DNA of 64,000 nt from Isoetes taiwanensis (Eukaryota > Streptophyta > Lycopodiopsida > Isoetales > Isoetaceae), in the NCBI GenBank assembly GCA_021234155.1, contig JAJEKV010000041.1, positions 5,880,829-5,944,828 on the forward strand, read 5' to 3'. The notes beneath the pieces were generated by a model. It had not been told where the DNA came from and made no database searches. It saw nothing but the letters and a program-made list of their open reading frames with translations. Of this stretch, positions 1 through 11,171 are shown piece by piece (within the stretch, counting starts at the first letter, position 1; each line of letters starts with the position of its first letter). Made by a program: the position numbers and the translations under genes.

Positions 1-2296
1 ATTGACCTTGCACTGCAGGGTTTGGGTCTTCAGAACTTTCCAGTGCGCTTCCACGTGGTTTGTCGTATCCATATCTGCATGGTTGAACATCCGTTTGTGT
101 CGTTGCCATTTACCATCCCACGTTGCCCCATTCAGCCAATTGTGATTCAAGTACCTGCATCGCCCAGGGTCAGGATGTTTGCCCCTGTGTCTACATGTAA
201 GTTTTGAACGTCGTTGTGCACTCACCCCTGTATGATGTGGTTTCCTCCGTAGAGAAGCTGAAATTGTGTCAACTGCTGCTGGTACGCGTGGGAGTTCGGT
301 TCCGTCATCAACTTCGACAGCCGCAGAGCCACGTCCCTCTTCAGCACCTCCCCAGCCAGGCGTGGCAGCAGGTATTTTTGCCATGCACGTTTCGCATGGA
401 ACCAACATGCAAGAACATTGCCTGCTACCTGTTTGGAAAAACCATGAGTGTCGTTCTCCATGAAGCGATGCAATCAATGCACGCTCATCATACCTGTTCA
501 CCGTCTGCCCAACAATGTGGGTCTTCTGACACGACCTCCGTGATGGCCCGTCTCTCACAGCCGTCCATGTCAATGGTGATTGACCTAGGCCTGATTGTGC
601 CCATCCGTTCAAACACAAGGCGTAGTGCTATCTTCAGGGCATGTCGCTGGTGCCCCTCGTCGGCCTCTACGCTGCAGAGCATGTAAAAGACTGGGAACCC
701 CACACCCCCGGCAATCGGTACAACTGCTCCGTACAGCGGGAACTTCCACAGATTTGTACAGAAGGTTGAATCCATGGCCCAACCGCCGCCGGCGCTCCAT
801 CTAACAGCAGCCTCCAACATCCTGTCATCTTGGATGACTAGGATCCATGGCCGGTCCAAGGGCTCGGCAGCATGCGGATTCCAGGGCTGGTGAAAAATCA
901 CCTTCCCGGAGGCTTTCCAATCGTCAATCCCGCTCTCGAGGCTTTCCCAGTCCGTACCCAAACTGCCGCCTACGAGGCGTAATGTGGTGAGACTAGATGA
1001 CAAAATATTTTCGATTGTGATATTGAAATAAAAGTATGGACAATAGCAATGAACAAAAATATGGAAAGCATCACAATATGCAGTCTACGACAACGACACT
1101 GCAGCATGGGATCTCGATTTCTTAGGGTTCTTACCGAGTATTCTCTGCCGGTATGCCAGTTGCCACACATCCTCCTGCGACATCGTGAATCGGTATATGA
1201 CTCGCTCAACTGGGCTTACAGTCATACGTATTTGCGGTCCCCGTGCTCTTGCGATGTCCCACGCAGCACGTGTCATTCCAATGCTTCTAAGCTCTTGTGC
1301 AGCAGCCGCAAGCAGTTCAGGATGCACAGGCATGGACCAATCCTCTGCATTTGTGAAAGGGTCGTGGCCAGTGTGTTCTGTGCGCACGTATATTCGTGCA
1401 CCGCTCGATGCAGCACCATTTCCATCTACTTTCACTGTCCGCAAGCGAAACAAGCATCCTCTGCGGTGCGACCGTCTGATTTGCCTATCCCCCCGGGTGC
1501 CCCTCCTTCGTGGCTGTCTCCATCGGTGGCAGGCATAGTCATCCACAACCTCACCCGTTCCAGCCCGCACGCGGTGATGGCCGTGGACCAAACGGACACG
1601 ATGAGTAGTTTGTAGCTCAATCAACCTTTGCTCTAGGCTGTCCATGGTGGTCTCTTCACAGTAGTTGAAGTCACTGTCCTTCATGGTGCGGCCACCTCTG
1701 CACGTGCACACTTCCATGCATGCCAGTACGTATTCTTGCGGGACGCCATGCCGCCGTAGGCCGACTTCCCAATCCTCTGAAATATTCTGAAGAGTGGCAG
1801 TGGGGGAGCGATGGGTGCTTCCACTCAGGTGACCCCTAGCAACTAGCTGCCTCCAGAACTCCACGTAAGGCACTAACTTGTGAGGCCCGGTTGCGCGCCG
1901 GTATAACCAACCGCTGGATTCACTCGACTCATCGTCAACTGCCAGCTCCTGACAATATGCAGCCCATCGGTGCATCAACCGAACATGGTTCTCGACGGGT
2001 GCCCTCCCGCTTCTCTGCGGGACCGGAGGTAGGCGGGGATCGGCAGCACTTATTTCGGACGGATGGGGAACATAGTGTTGCTGTAGGCACAACCTCATCA
2101 ACGCATACACACACTCGTTGAATGCGTAACCACCAACTTGAGGTGCACCACGAAGCCATTGTACTGGGTCCGGGTAGAGAACGACCAATTCATGAACAAG
2201 TTCTTGGGGATCTTGGGTGGGAGTAACTTGTGAAGTGGATATGCCAGGCGGGTTCCACCCATCATCCATATCATCACCGGTTTCCTCCTCTGACAT
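1..2296 (-). CDS. MULE-type (Mutator-like, FAR1/MUSTANG-like) transposase gene, four exons, partial at left edge
   Basis: Four exons join in frame with GT-AG introns: about 2296-1135, 969-494, 428-226 and 154-1 (introns of 165, 65 and 71 bp). They give at least 665 codons and run off the window. Exon 1 has an acidic N-terminus, then a Cys/His region (YACHR, later RGCLFRL and EHTGHDP) that resembles the WRKY-GCM1-type zinc finger of MULE and FAR1 proteins. Exon 2 has the transposase core: WAMDSTFCTN holds the first Asp and SITIDMDGCE the second. Exon 3 has CWFHAKRAWQKYLL, the usual C-x2-H block. Exon 4 has the downstream block with TTNHVEAHW. Known for the family: DDE cut-and-paste transposase, or a transcription factor when domesticated. 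The frame stays open past 2395 without an ATG; the first in-frame ATG is at 2296, so an upstream exon is possible. No stop or frameshift was seen, so it is either a recent MULE or a domesticated gene. No terminal inverted repeat was recognised. Confidence 0.8.
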
Positions 2297-2417
2297 TGTG
2301 TCATTCTCGGTGTCATGAAGGTCATAATCACTATCATTTTCATTTGAAATCGACTCAGCGATTCTTGATTGTCTACCTCTGCCATTCTCGGACACTCTAC
2401 TAGGAAGACAAACGAAT

Positions 2418-2496
2418 GCCTATGGTAAAAAAAAAAGCCCATGGTAAAAAAAATAGCACAGGGTAAAAAAAAATAGCCCATGGTAAAAAAAATAGC
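2418..2496. repeat. Short tandem repeat, about 20-bp unit, four copies
   Basis: Units of the form CCATGGTAAAAAAAATAGC occur four times with small changes (CCTATGG, CCCATGG, CACAGGG, CCCATGG starts). They lie immediately upstream of the minus-strand MULE gene, in its likely promoter or 5' leader. A fifth, weaker relative follows near 2530. Confidence 0.85.
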
Positions 2497-2940
2497 ATGT
2501 GCTAAGAATATCCTATTCTAAATGTCTGTTGAAAAAATAGCCTATGATAAATGCAAAAAAGAGGCCTATGCTCAATATTGAGAATGCAAAAGGAGAAGAG
2601 AGAGATATGGAGTGCACTGTTTGTAGCACTAAGCGCCTCCTATAGCACTGCAAGCCCTCCCAAACGATATGAGAAGGATACAATATCTTGGTGCGCTTTA
2701 AATGTTTTTAGGCTCAGATAAGGATTAGCCCAGCGAATCGTTCATTCTGCATGCATTTGGGTTCGCCTCGGATACCATTTTCTTGGATTCACGAATCAAA
2801 CATCTCTTCAAAAACTTCGGGTGCCCTAAAAACCCACACCCCCTCCTACTTCAAAAAATTCGGGAGGGGTGGCCTATTGAATTTGTGGGGTAGATATTTG
2901 GGTTCATGCATGCTAACCCGCTCTCCCCGACGACCGCCAC

Positions 2941-3180
2941 CCCGATTTGACTCGGGTTCGCCTGTGCATCCACCAGACTGCCTCCCCGGCTGACCGCCAC
3001 CCCCCGATCACCGACCGATTTGACTGGGTTCGCCCGTGCTTAACTGGCTCGTCCTCGGGCACCACCCGCGGGCCGATTCCGTCTCACGAGCTTGACCAGG
3101 GTTCGCCTGCACCCCATTGGGTCTCCGGGGCACGCCATAATCGCATCCAACTCCGCCGTTAACCATGGTTCGGTTCGCCC
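2941..3180. repeat. Diverged GC-rich minisatellite, about 73-bp period
   Basis: The core GGGTTCGCC(C/T)G recurs near 2953, 3028, 3100 and 3171 with similar flanks (GATTTGACT before, GTGC or GCAC after). One more isolated GGGTTCGCC lies near 2759. The block is much more GC-rich than the DNA to its right. Open frames run through it on both strands, but none resembles a protein family, so I treat it as repeat DNA. Confidence 0.6.
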
Positions 3181-3699
3181 CAGCTTAACCCGCAGTAGCG
3201 CCACCACACCGCCATCGCCCACTTCCTGGCTCCTCGGGCTCGTAACTCGGTTCAAGATGGGCCATTGCCCGGGTTCATGGCGACCCGGGCCGGCCTCAAG
3301 TCGCATTTCGAGCCGACGGGCTAATCAAGCAGCTCGATTTCGGGATTGGTTCATCCAACGGTTTAGATTACAACTCCAGTTTCTTGGTTTTCAGCCTAGA
3401 ATTTGGCTTCGTGCTCTTCTCAGCCGAATTTGCAAGGTTGGATTGCAGCTTAGCTTGCCCAAGGTTGAATTGCAGCTTAGCTTGCAGGGTAAAGAAGTCG
3501 AAACCATTGCCTGGCACCAATTGCCAGTTCGGCCTCTGTAACCTGCCATGCAAATCGATTTGGTTCTCCAAATTTGGCACCTTGCTTAGAAATTCGGCCA
3601 CCAAGCTTTGTGAATCCAGTCTCGCCTCAGCCTTCAATCGAAACAGCCTATGTTCTTTCTGCCAGTCGACCTCTGCCTTGTGATATAGCCTTGGTTTCT

Positions 3700-6230
3700 C
3701 ACTCCATATGGAACTCTAAAGTTTGCTTTGGGTGCTATAACTTTATTTCGATGGTAAAACTCTGCCTTTGGTGGGTGGCCAGAGCCAGACAGATGTGATA
3801 AAGACTGGCTGTTGTTGGTCCATCGTGACCGTCTATTATTTTCTCTTCTCAGGGCAATACCAGTGTCCAGTATCCCCATACCGGGTCCAGTATCCCCATA
3901 CCTTCGCAAGTTTAGATTTAATCGAACATTTTTCCAACTTTATATGTTTTCAAAGACCAGAACATGGGTTGGGGGTAGGGCTCATGCTTGCCATCTTAAA
4001 GTTATGGTGTTTCTTTTTCCTCTAGAGCACTTGTCTATCTTTAACGGTTTCGGTGTTTCGCTATCACATTATTGTGGTATTATTATTTTTTTTGCGTGGT
4101 ATCAAGAATTAAATGAAGTTTTTACTTGGGGCATAGTAATCTGGCCTCCTCAGGGTATGTACATAGTATAGTATGGTGATGTTTTATCCATGTTTTCTTG
4201 CATTGTTTCATTGCAGCTAGCTTTTTTATTTTGTCTACTTATGAGTTATATGCATTTGCCTTCGGGCTCCTTTATGGGCATTTCATTGCAATGATCCATA
4301 TAAAGTTGAACGGACCTTACTTCCTTCATTAGGGTTTTATTTGTATATGTTTCGGAGGCTTTCATATTCCACACATGCATTATTTACATGTTATGCATTC
4401 TTTGTGATAAGCCATAGGGTCTATATTTGGGTTTGCTTTTCTCAACATATATGTAGTTGGTCCATCCGATGCTACATTTGTTGATTCACATTTGGTTTCA
4501 AAATTCTAAACATGTTTTTTACGTATTCTTCCAGGGGTTTTTTCTTGTGTTTTTTGGTTAAGTGCCTAGCTTAATTATTTCTGCCCTTATTCTTGAGGAT
4601 TGGAATTTGTATTTGCATTTGATCTCGTGCTCGGCATAGCATTGTTCATTTTTGCTTATTGAAATCCTTCTATTTTATCATATGCATGCTCATTTACAAA
4701 TATTCATTTAATTTCAGTTTCCTGACATTTGCTCTCTATGTTAAACCATATGTTTTCTCAACCCATTAAATGCAATTTGCTCTCTATGTTGAACCATATG
4801 TTTCTCAATCCATTAAACGCATCCATCAAGTATGTTATTTTGGACACATTGCAGTACTTTTGTATTTAAAGCGCATCTTTATTTTCTCTATGTATAGCTT
4901 GTGTTGTCTAAGGGATTTTTTAGGTTTGCAAATGTCAAATTTCAACTTTTGTGGTGCCCTCTTATTTTCTCCAGTTTGTTGTCATTTATGCGTTATGTAG
5001 AAGCCAAAGGTTAAAATTATACTTTTATTCTATCCTTCACATGCAATTGGTTAGCATTTGGCTTTGCTTGATGGATTTCTCTACTGACAATATGTCATTG
5101 AAAACTGCTCCATTTGCTCAACTCAGTTGACATCATTTCTGTCTTTCTAGCTAATTTTCTTATATGTATGTTGCAGCTTTTTTTTTGCATTTTGCTTTGT
5201 TGATGGATTTCTCTACTAACAATATTAACACTTTCCATGGATAGCTTTATTACTAATATGTCACTTCATGTCGTCACTGTGTTTTTGGTCCATTTATAAT
5301 GTCCATTACTTCTTTTGCTTTATAATAGCAGACCATATGTATGGCACTTCGCTTTATTAATAATATGTCATTTTACCTAGCCATTATGTTTTCATTTGTC
5401 CTTTTCTACCATATGGCTAACCTCCTTGCACTCCACCCCAACCTTGGCACTTTTGACCTCCATCTCCTCCTTTTCATTGGCCATAACCTCACTTTTGACT
5501 CCTTAAGCCTCATTTTGTTTTGTTTTACGTTGTGATCCGAATTAACTTGCATCTCAATTTCCTTCTTGACCTTCCTTTTGATTGCTGCTAACATGTCTAC
5601 ATCCTCTTCCTCAATCTCGTCCCTTGTTTGCAAAAGTATGATTCATATTGGAGCCTTTATTCCTGGCTTTAGGCATATGGTATTATTTGTCTTCTGACAT
5701 CACCACACATTTCTCCTCTGCTAACCTGAACCAGACCTCAGCACCTTCACTCTCGTAATCTTGTTCCAAACCATTTCACGGACCTTATGAACCTCTTTGC
5801 TCTGGACTTCTATTTTATGTCAACCTCATTTTTCTTCTTGACATTGCTCTGAGATTGATCATTATGTTGGTGTTTGTCATGCATCTGGTAAGCTTAGAGA
5901 AGTTTCTTTTTATGTTATTGGATGTGGTTGATATTTCATGTTCTTAGTTTGGTCTTTTCATTTTGGCGAACTAGGCATATCGTTTGTTCTTTTATACACC
6001 TTCTTCATTTATCACTGGACGGACCTATTAGCACCATCCTTGCCCTTGCTATTGTTATATTGTCCTTACAACCTTGGGCGGGTTTCACAATTTTTGGTAA
6101 CCCTTTGTTCTTGTTAGCTCCTTGTTAGCTCCTTGATCATATCACTAACTTCATGAATTCCACTCTCACCTTGGCACTCTTGATCTTCATCTTCCTTTAC
6201 TTGGCTTATAGATCGGCTACAGGGTGTCGA
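3700..6230. other. T-rich non-coding DNA with local duplications
   Basis: No gene was recognised. Short open frames here are T-rich (Phe/Leu/Ser) on one strand and Lys/Glu on the other, which is composition rather than coding. A 48-bp tandem duplication lies at about 4728-4821 (TTTGCTCTCTATGTT starts both copies). The phrase GATGGATTTCTCTACT recurs near 5070 and 5200. A CCTTGGCACT...GATC/CTCC phrase near 5446 recurs near 6170. Confidence 0.5.
3865..3902. repeat. 18-bp direct repeat, shared with the end of the copia LTR at 39862
   Basis: GTCCAGTATCCCCATACC is present twice in a row, 20 bp apart. In reverse complement the same motif (TATGGGGATAC then GGACCC) marks the left end of the second copia region at 39862. 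It may be a short LTR-end remnant. Confidence 0.55.
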
Positions 6231-6234
6231 CGCC

Positions 6235-7242
6235 ATGTGGCTCTTTATGTTTTTCATTGTCAATTTAATTAAATTTAACGTGGTTTTATGTTGTCTTGTG
6301 GCAGCTACCTCTCGCTTCCTTACCCCCCCGGAGGTCCCCTTGTTCCTCTCCACTTTCGCTTTCATGTTTTCCTCCCGCGTCCCATCCACCATCACGGCTG
6401 ACATAGCTATGTTCCGCTGCTTTGTTGCTTGGTGCCATCTATATTCTGTTTCATATCTCCCTACTTTCCCCTTCGTCGTCGCAGCCTTTTTCGCCTCTCT
6501 TCATCATCCTGGTATGTCTTCCTCGTCGATTACTTCGGCCTCGGCAGCAATATCCTTTTCTCATCAAATTTTCAACCTTCCACCCCCGCTGTTTTACCTT
6601 TACCGTTCTTGGCTTGTCAATCTACCTCTCGTCGGGCCCGCCCCCGCACCTTTCTTCCCCTTCTGCCTCAGCATGTACGTTCTATTGTTCTCCATTTCGC
6701 GCATCCCACAGCTCCATTCCCTTCTCTGGCTCGTGCTGCCCTCATCGTGCTTTCCTTTGCAGCTTTTTTGCGCATCTCCGAGGCCCTCGCTCTCAACTGG
6801 CGCGATCTCTCCTTTTCCTTGTCTCCTGTTGATATTCTTATCCGCCATTCCAAACGAGACCAACTTGCCCGCGGTCATACGATTACTTTAGCTCGTTTGT
6901 CATCGCTCGCATATCCCGTGACTATTCTCTAGCGTCTGATTTCTATGGGTACTTATCATCTCCTCGATCCTCCTCCAGGAGGCTCTCTTTTTCGCGCCTC
7001 TCCCTCCTCTCTGCGCCCCTTATCCTATCTGACTGCCCGCTTATAGTGGAGGAGTTGTCTTCTCGCTATCGGCTTGGATCCATCCCAATATGGTACACAT
7101 TCTGCTGCAGCTGCGGCTCGGGAAGTTCCACATGATGTTGCTCGTACCCACGGTCGTTGGCGCTCCTCTTCCTCCCACTCTCGTTACGTGCTTCGTGAAC
7201 CAACTCAAAACTTGGAGGTTTCTCGGCGGCTGGGCTTATAGC
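6235..7242 (+). pseudogene. Fossil tyrosine recombinase (YR) gene, Crypton/DIRS-like
   Basis: Two YR domains can be read in order. The N-terminal SAM-like core-binding part lies near 6360-6560 (FVAWCHLYS, then LPTFPFVVAAFFASL, then a small-residue helix ending in SFSHQIF). The catalytic part follows: FLRISEALALNW near 6766 carries the first catalytic Arg, SKRDQ the beta-hairpin Lys, YGTHS near 7092 the His motif, HGRW at 7149-7160 the second His/Trp box, and SRYV near 7182 the likely Tyr nucleophile. The arrangement matches eukaryotic recombinases of Cryptons and DIRS-like elements. The copy is broken, with about three or four interruptions. No reverse transcriptase or RNase H was found in the 6 kb on either side, so it is YR-only here. 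Element ends are unknown. Confidence 0.6.
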
Positions 7243-7272
7243 TAAGGAAATTCTCTGGTAGTCAGCTGGCTT

Positions 7273-8191
7273 TGTGTCTCTTGCGAGTTCCTTCCCAGAA
7301 TCGCATCGATTTGAGCCCTCGGATCGCCATTCTGGGCAGGGACGAGCCATTATATAAGTGCACTCCACATTCGAGACTAGTTATCGGCGTCTTCTTACAG
7401 CATCACTTCTTTCATTCCCATTGCTTCCCTCCCTTCCCGCCCTGATTTGTTGGGGGCGCTCGTCTCTTTTTTCACACGTGTTTTTGTTCATGCACTCTTT
7501 TATTGTTATCCACCCTCGGGTGTTGCTATCATAATGTTTTCTTTTTCATCGGCATCATGCCGCATTATTCTCCACCTATGGGTGATCCTGTTTATTTCCA
7601 CCTCGAGGGTGACACACATTTCTTTTAGCATGTTCATCCTTCCACCCGCTGGGTGACGCTTTTCTCCACCCTACGTGTGATGCTATCTCCTCTTTTTGCT
7701 ATGTATTGTTGTTTTTCATGTGTCCTCATCGCTCACATTATTTTTGGGTGCTTGTTGTTGTGCAGCTTGCCATGTCACTGCCATGCATGTTTTGGTTCTC
7801 TTTAACCAGTCACGGGTGTTTTCTCGGTGTTCTCTGTTTTGCTTGCAGGTATTACGCCATCTCGCAGTGTTCATTCCAATTTGCGTTCGCCATTGATGCA
7901 CCTCCTTCGATTCTCCAGGCAATACATTCAAGGTTGTTGGCGACCATTTCTCATTAGGTTTTCCTCGAAAACCCGAAAGGGCGGGGTTTTTTATCCCGAT
8001 GAGAAGTTGTCGCCAGAATCCTTCTATACTGCCTGTGGACATTTCTTCTTTACGGGGTAGCTCGATATTGTTCCTATGGTCAGCTCCCCATCTCTATTAT
8101 TCAAACATTGTATACTGCTACTGTGAGGAATGACAAGCCTATCTATCTATCGGCCGATTTCGTGTCTCTTGCGAGTCCCTTCCCAGAATGT
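7273..8191. repeat. Pair of about 30-bp direct repeats downstream of the recombinase
   Basis: GTGTCTCTTGCGAGT followed by CCTTCCCAGAAT occurs at about 7273-7302 and again at about 8160-8190 with one change. The pair brackets about 0.9 kb just 3' of the YR gene. Direct repeats near the YR gene are a known feature of DIRS-like elements; the link here is inference. Confidence 0.65.
7510..7684. repeat. Cluster of five short palindromes, CCACC(C)...GGGTG
   Basis: Five hyphenated inverted repeats, CACCC or CACCT on the left and GGGTG or GTGTG on the right with 2-4 bases between, start at 7510, 7572, 7598, 7642 and 7666. Four are followed by AT or AC. The flanking DNA is not repeated, which argues for short sites rather than a simple tandem repeat. 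They lie 270-440 bp downstream of the recombinase. Confidence 0.7.
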
Positions 8192-8199
8192 ATATTTTG

Positions 8200-10720
8200 T
8201 GTTGACTTGCCCTAGAATTGGACATTTGCAATATTGAAATTGTACTTATGCCAAATGTTTGTGATCTAGCTGAACTGATCTCATCAAATGAAAAGCCAAA
8301 ACCAAAGTTCTTGCAAGTTGCAAAGGAAATAGAGCTATAGGTCCATCCTTGTCAGTTATTTGATGAATATATGGAGCAAATATAATGTATGATTACTGGG
8401 GCATGTCACTTTGTTAGGACTCCTTCCCTCCGTTGAAGAATGGAGTTTAAATTACCTTACATCTATACATAATAACCAGAGGATATAATAACAAATAAAA
8501 TTTCTAGTCAAGATGCAGCAACAACTGACCCAAAGTTTACTACATGGATGTCCTTCAGAATGAGCAACCATTAAAGTTACAATACCTAAGTAGAATTGGT
8601 GTTTAAAAAATTGGTTATTCCCTAACGTAGGAGGAGGACCAATATTTAAAGCTTTGGTTACTCCTTGATGTAATAGATAGGACCACTATGTATGTATGCT
8701 TGCAATGGCTTACGTGCAATCAAAGATTCACTACTTGTGCATGCTTTCTTTTTAAATGTTTTTTGCAATTAATTACATGGGTATAACATGTGCATCTTGT
8801 GGAAGGAAGAAACTCTATAAATGCATGGAGAAGGCAACCAAAGTGGATTGGATCTTATGGGTTTCCACCTTTACAACATATGCAATCATAAGAATTGGAA
8901 CAAACATCCCTTAGTACGAATGTTGTCAATCAAACTTGATAGATTGTTAAGTTTAAACATTTCATATTAGTCAGTTTGTCTGAAGTTCTTAATAATTTCA
9001 GAACTTCGTTCATTTCCTATTTGTCATTTTATATAATTTTTTCTAAAGTTTTTATAAATTTCAAATTTTATGTTCTTATGCTCATTCATTCATTTCCTAT
9101 GTCATTCTATGACCGTCTAAAGTTTCAGTAATTTCGTCTAAAGTTTCTATTAAATTCAAAATTTATGTTCTTATGCTTGGGGATGAAATTTCAAAATGTA
9201 TTGCATGGACATCCAAGACATTTACTCAACAGATAATATGCATCTTAGAATATATAAATGGTCATATTTGTACGGAGAAATGGATGTTCTATCATGCGTA
9301 TATGAGGATCCCATTGTAGTTTCTTTGCCAGCTATTAGTTCTGTGGAAAAATTCTATCTTATCTCTAATATGTAGTAGTGTGCCATTGCCTACTACTGAA
9401 AGAACATTCCTAAAGCGTCTATTCAAGGCCTTGAACATACTCTGAAGCATCCCTCTGCATCCTATTGTTTAAATTCGGTTTTTCCGTCAAATGGAAAACT
9501 TTTTAGATTTTTTTTCTAGGTTGATTTTTCTAAGGTTATGGGAGCTTTTTCTCACCGATAAAATTTCCCGTTCTACCAAAATTGAGCATCTGGATTGCAC
9601 TATGATTTCGAAGTTAACATTTTTGGGGCCGATATCTGAGATCCCCCAATTTTCGTGGATTCTTATCTGGAATGGGTCTGTTCCGAACACACATGACCTG
9701 CTTATCATTATTTTTTAATTCGTCAATATCATAGCTAGGTTCTTAATGATTTACTTGCACCAGCAATCTTGGTCTAAAAGTTTGACCAACAAATTATAGT
9801 TTAAATGCTCAAAAACCCTCAATAATATTTGTTACCTTCAAGTATTCGTCATTTGCTGAAGCTTTATAAACTGTTGTTGCATAGCACAAAAGCTGGTCCA
9901 TGCAAAGAACAAATATTGAATACATGCCTAACCATAAACATGTCAAAATTTCCTTATTTTCTCCTCTAAACTTATTTTCTCCTCTAAGCCTACAGTTTAT
10001 ACAGTTGAGGTGCAATTTGATGTTCATGCAATTGCACCTCAGGCTAAATCATCAAAGAAGTTAAAATAGAGAGGTTATATCCCCAACTTCCAGCAAGTTT
10101 TCCTTGTTTTGAGACCTGATTGGTAAGCACCTGGTAGAAACAAAATGCCTCACATACTGTTAATTGTAATGGAATTCGCCTACTAGAATTCCTGGAGCTG
10201 CACTTATTCAACATTGGTATGATGGAGCGGAGCACTAAGGCGTATAGATTGTTGCTCCTATTTCTTCCACAAAATTGCTTTGCATCCGCAGATATTGTCT
10301 CTGTATAATCCTTAGAACTTAGTCAGAACGCACGATGAGAGTCCAATGATACATTGCAGTAACTAAGACTCAACAATTTTTAAAGCAACGTCTATGGTAA
10401 AACTATCAATTTACAAAACTAAGCCAACATGAGCCTTCCATATCCGTTCACAAAATTTAGAGACATTAGAAGTGTAGATGATGCATCAATATGCAGACCA
10501 CCAATGGAATACATACTCGCATTACCTGATGCAATGCTTCATGGGGTTGTGGGCTTTTAGGTAGATGCTATACATTCTATAGCTGAAATAATATTACAAT
10601 TTCTTGTCTTTAAGTCCATTGATGCGAATGCATCCTCCTCACATTAACTAGATACAACTACATTCATTCTAACAATCCATCTACATTCATTCTAACAATT
10701 TCAATTGCTGCAAGAAGTAG
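8200..10720. other. AT-rich DNA, no gene recognised; one local tandem duplication
   Basis: No conserved protein was recognised. At 9009-9180 two diverged copies of a segment ending ATTTATGTTCTTATGCT stand in tandem. Short stretches such as PTTERTFLKRLFKAL near 9390 faintly resemble the C-terminal dimerisation block of hAT transposases, but too little remains to call. Opposed open frames at 9487-9718 overlap on both strands and have no family signature. Confidence 0.4.
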
Positions 10721-10927
10721 GAGAGTGGCAATCAGAGTTTTGGGCTACGTCGTCGTCGTCCACAACCACATAATTTTCCTACTCCACAGACTTGCGTTTT
10801 GCCCTAAAAATGATGCAACATATCCTAAAAATGCTCGGCCGCCAGCTTCCAAATATGCATCGAATCCTTCTGTTGCCACCGGAAGGCGCCCACTTTATTG
10901 GCTCTCTAAATTGACTAGAGGTGCCAA

Positions 10928-11171
10928 GAGGATTCGCTTGAGTGAATCCTCTGGATTCGCTTAAGTGAATCAGGAGGATACACTCAATGAATCCTCCTAA
11001 TGACATGGCATCCACGTCTGCTCTATGGAGGGTTCGCTTAAGCGAATCCTCGACCCTAGTTAACCAAAATCATTCAAAAAATCTCCAACATTTAATGCGT
11101 TGATTTCGCATGCTTGGGAGGATTCACTTGAGTGAATCCTTTTATGAGGATTCGCTTGAGGGAATCCTCCG
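10928..11171. repeat. Array of six 24-bp near-palindromes
   Basis: Copies lie at about 10928-10951, 10953-10971, 10973-10998, 11028-11051, 11117-11141 and 11146-11171. Each is close to the arm GAGGATTCGCTT followed by its own reverse complement. The copy at 11028 is nearly perfect (one base off). The DNA between copies is different in each gap and 2-66 bp long. Each copy could form a cruciform or be a dimeric protein-binding site. Confidence 0.85.

Noticed and set aside
3092-3683. Overlapping open frames on both strands (for example 3092-3541 and 3384-3683)
   Set aside because: They follow GC-rich and locally repeated DNA (two GATTGCAGCTTAGCTTGC-like words). No protein-family words, and competing frames are equally long.
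7706-8060. Open frames after the recombinase on both strands
   Set aside because: No recognised domain. The plus frame is Phe/Ser-rich from T/C-rich DNA, and the minus frame shows no family signature.
9487-9718. Two opposed 73-75 codon frames occupying the same DNA
   Set aside because: Reverse-complement open frames over one AT-rich block are expected by chance; no family match on either strand.
10928-11171. CRISPR array
   Set aside because: The repeats are near-perfect palindromes with very unequal gaps (2-66 bp), no leader and no cas genes, in eukaryotic DNA.
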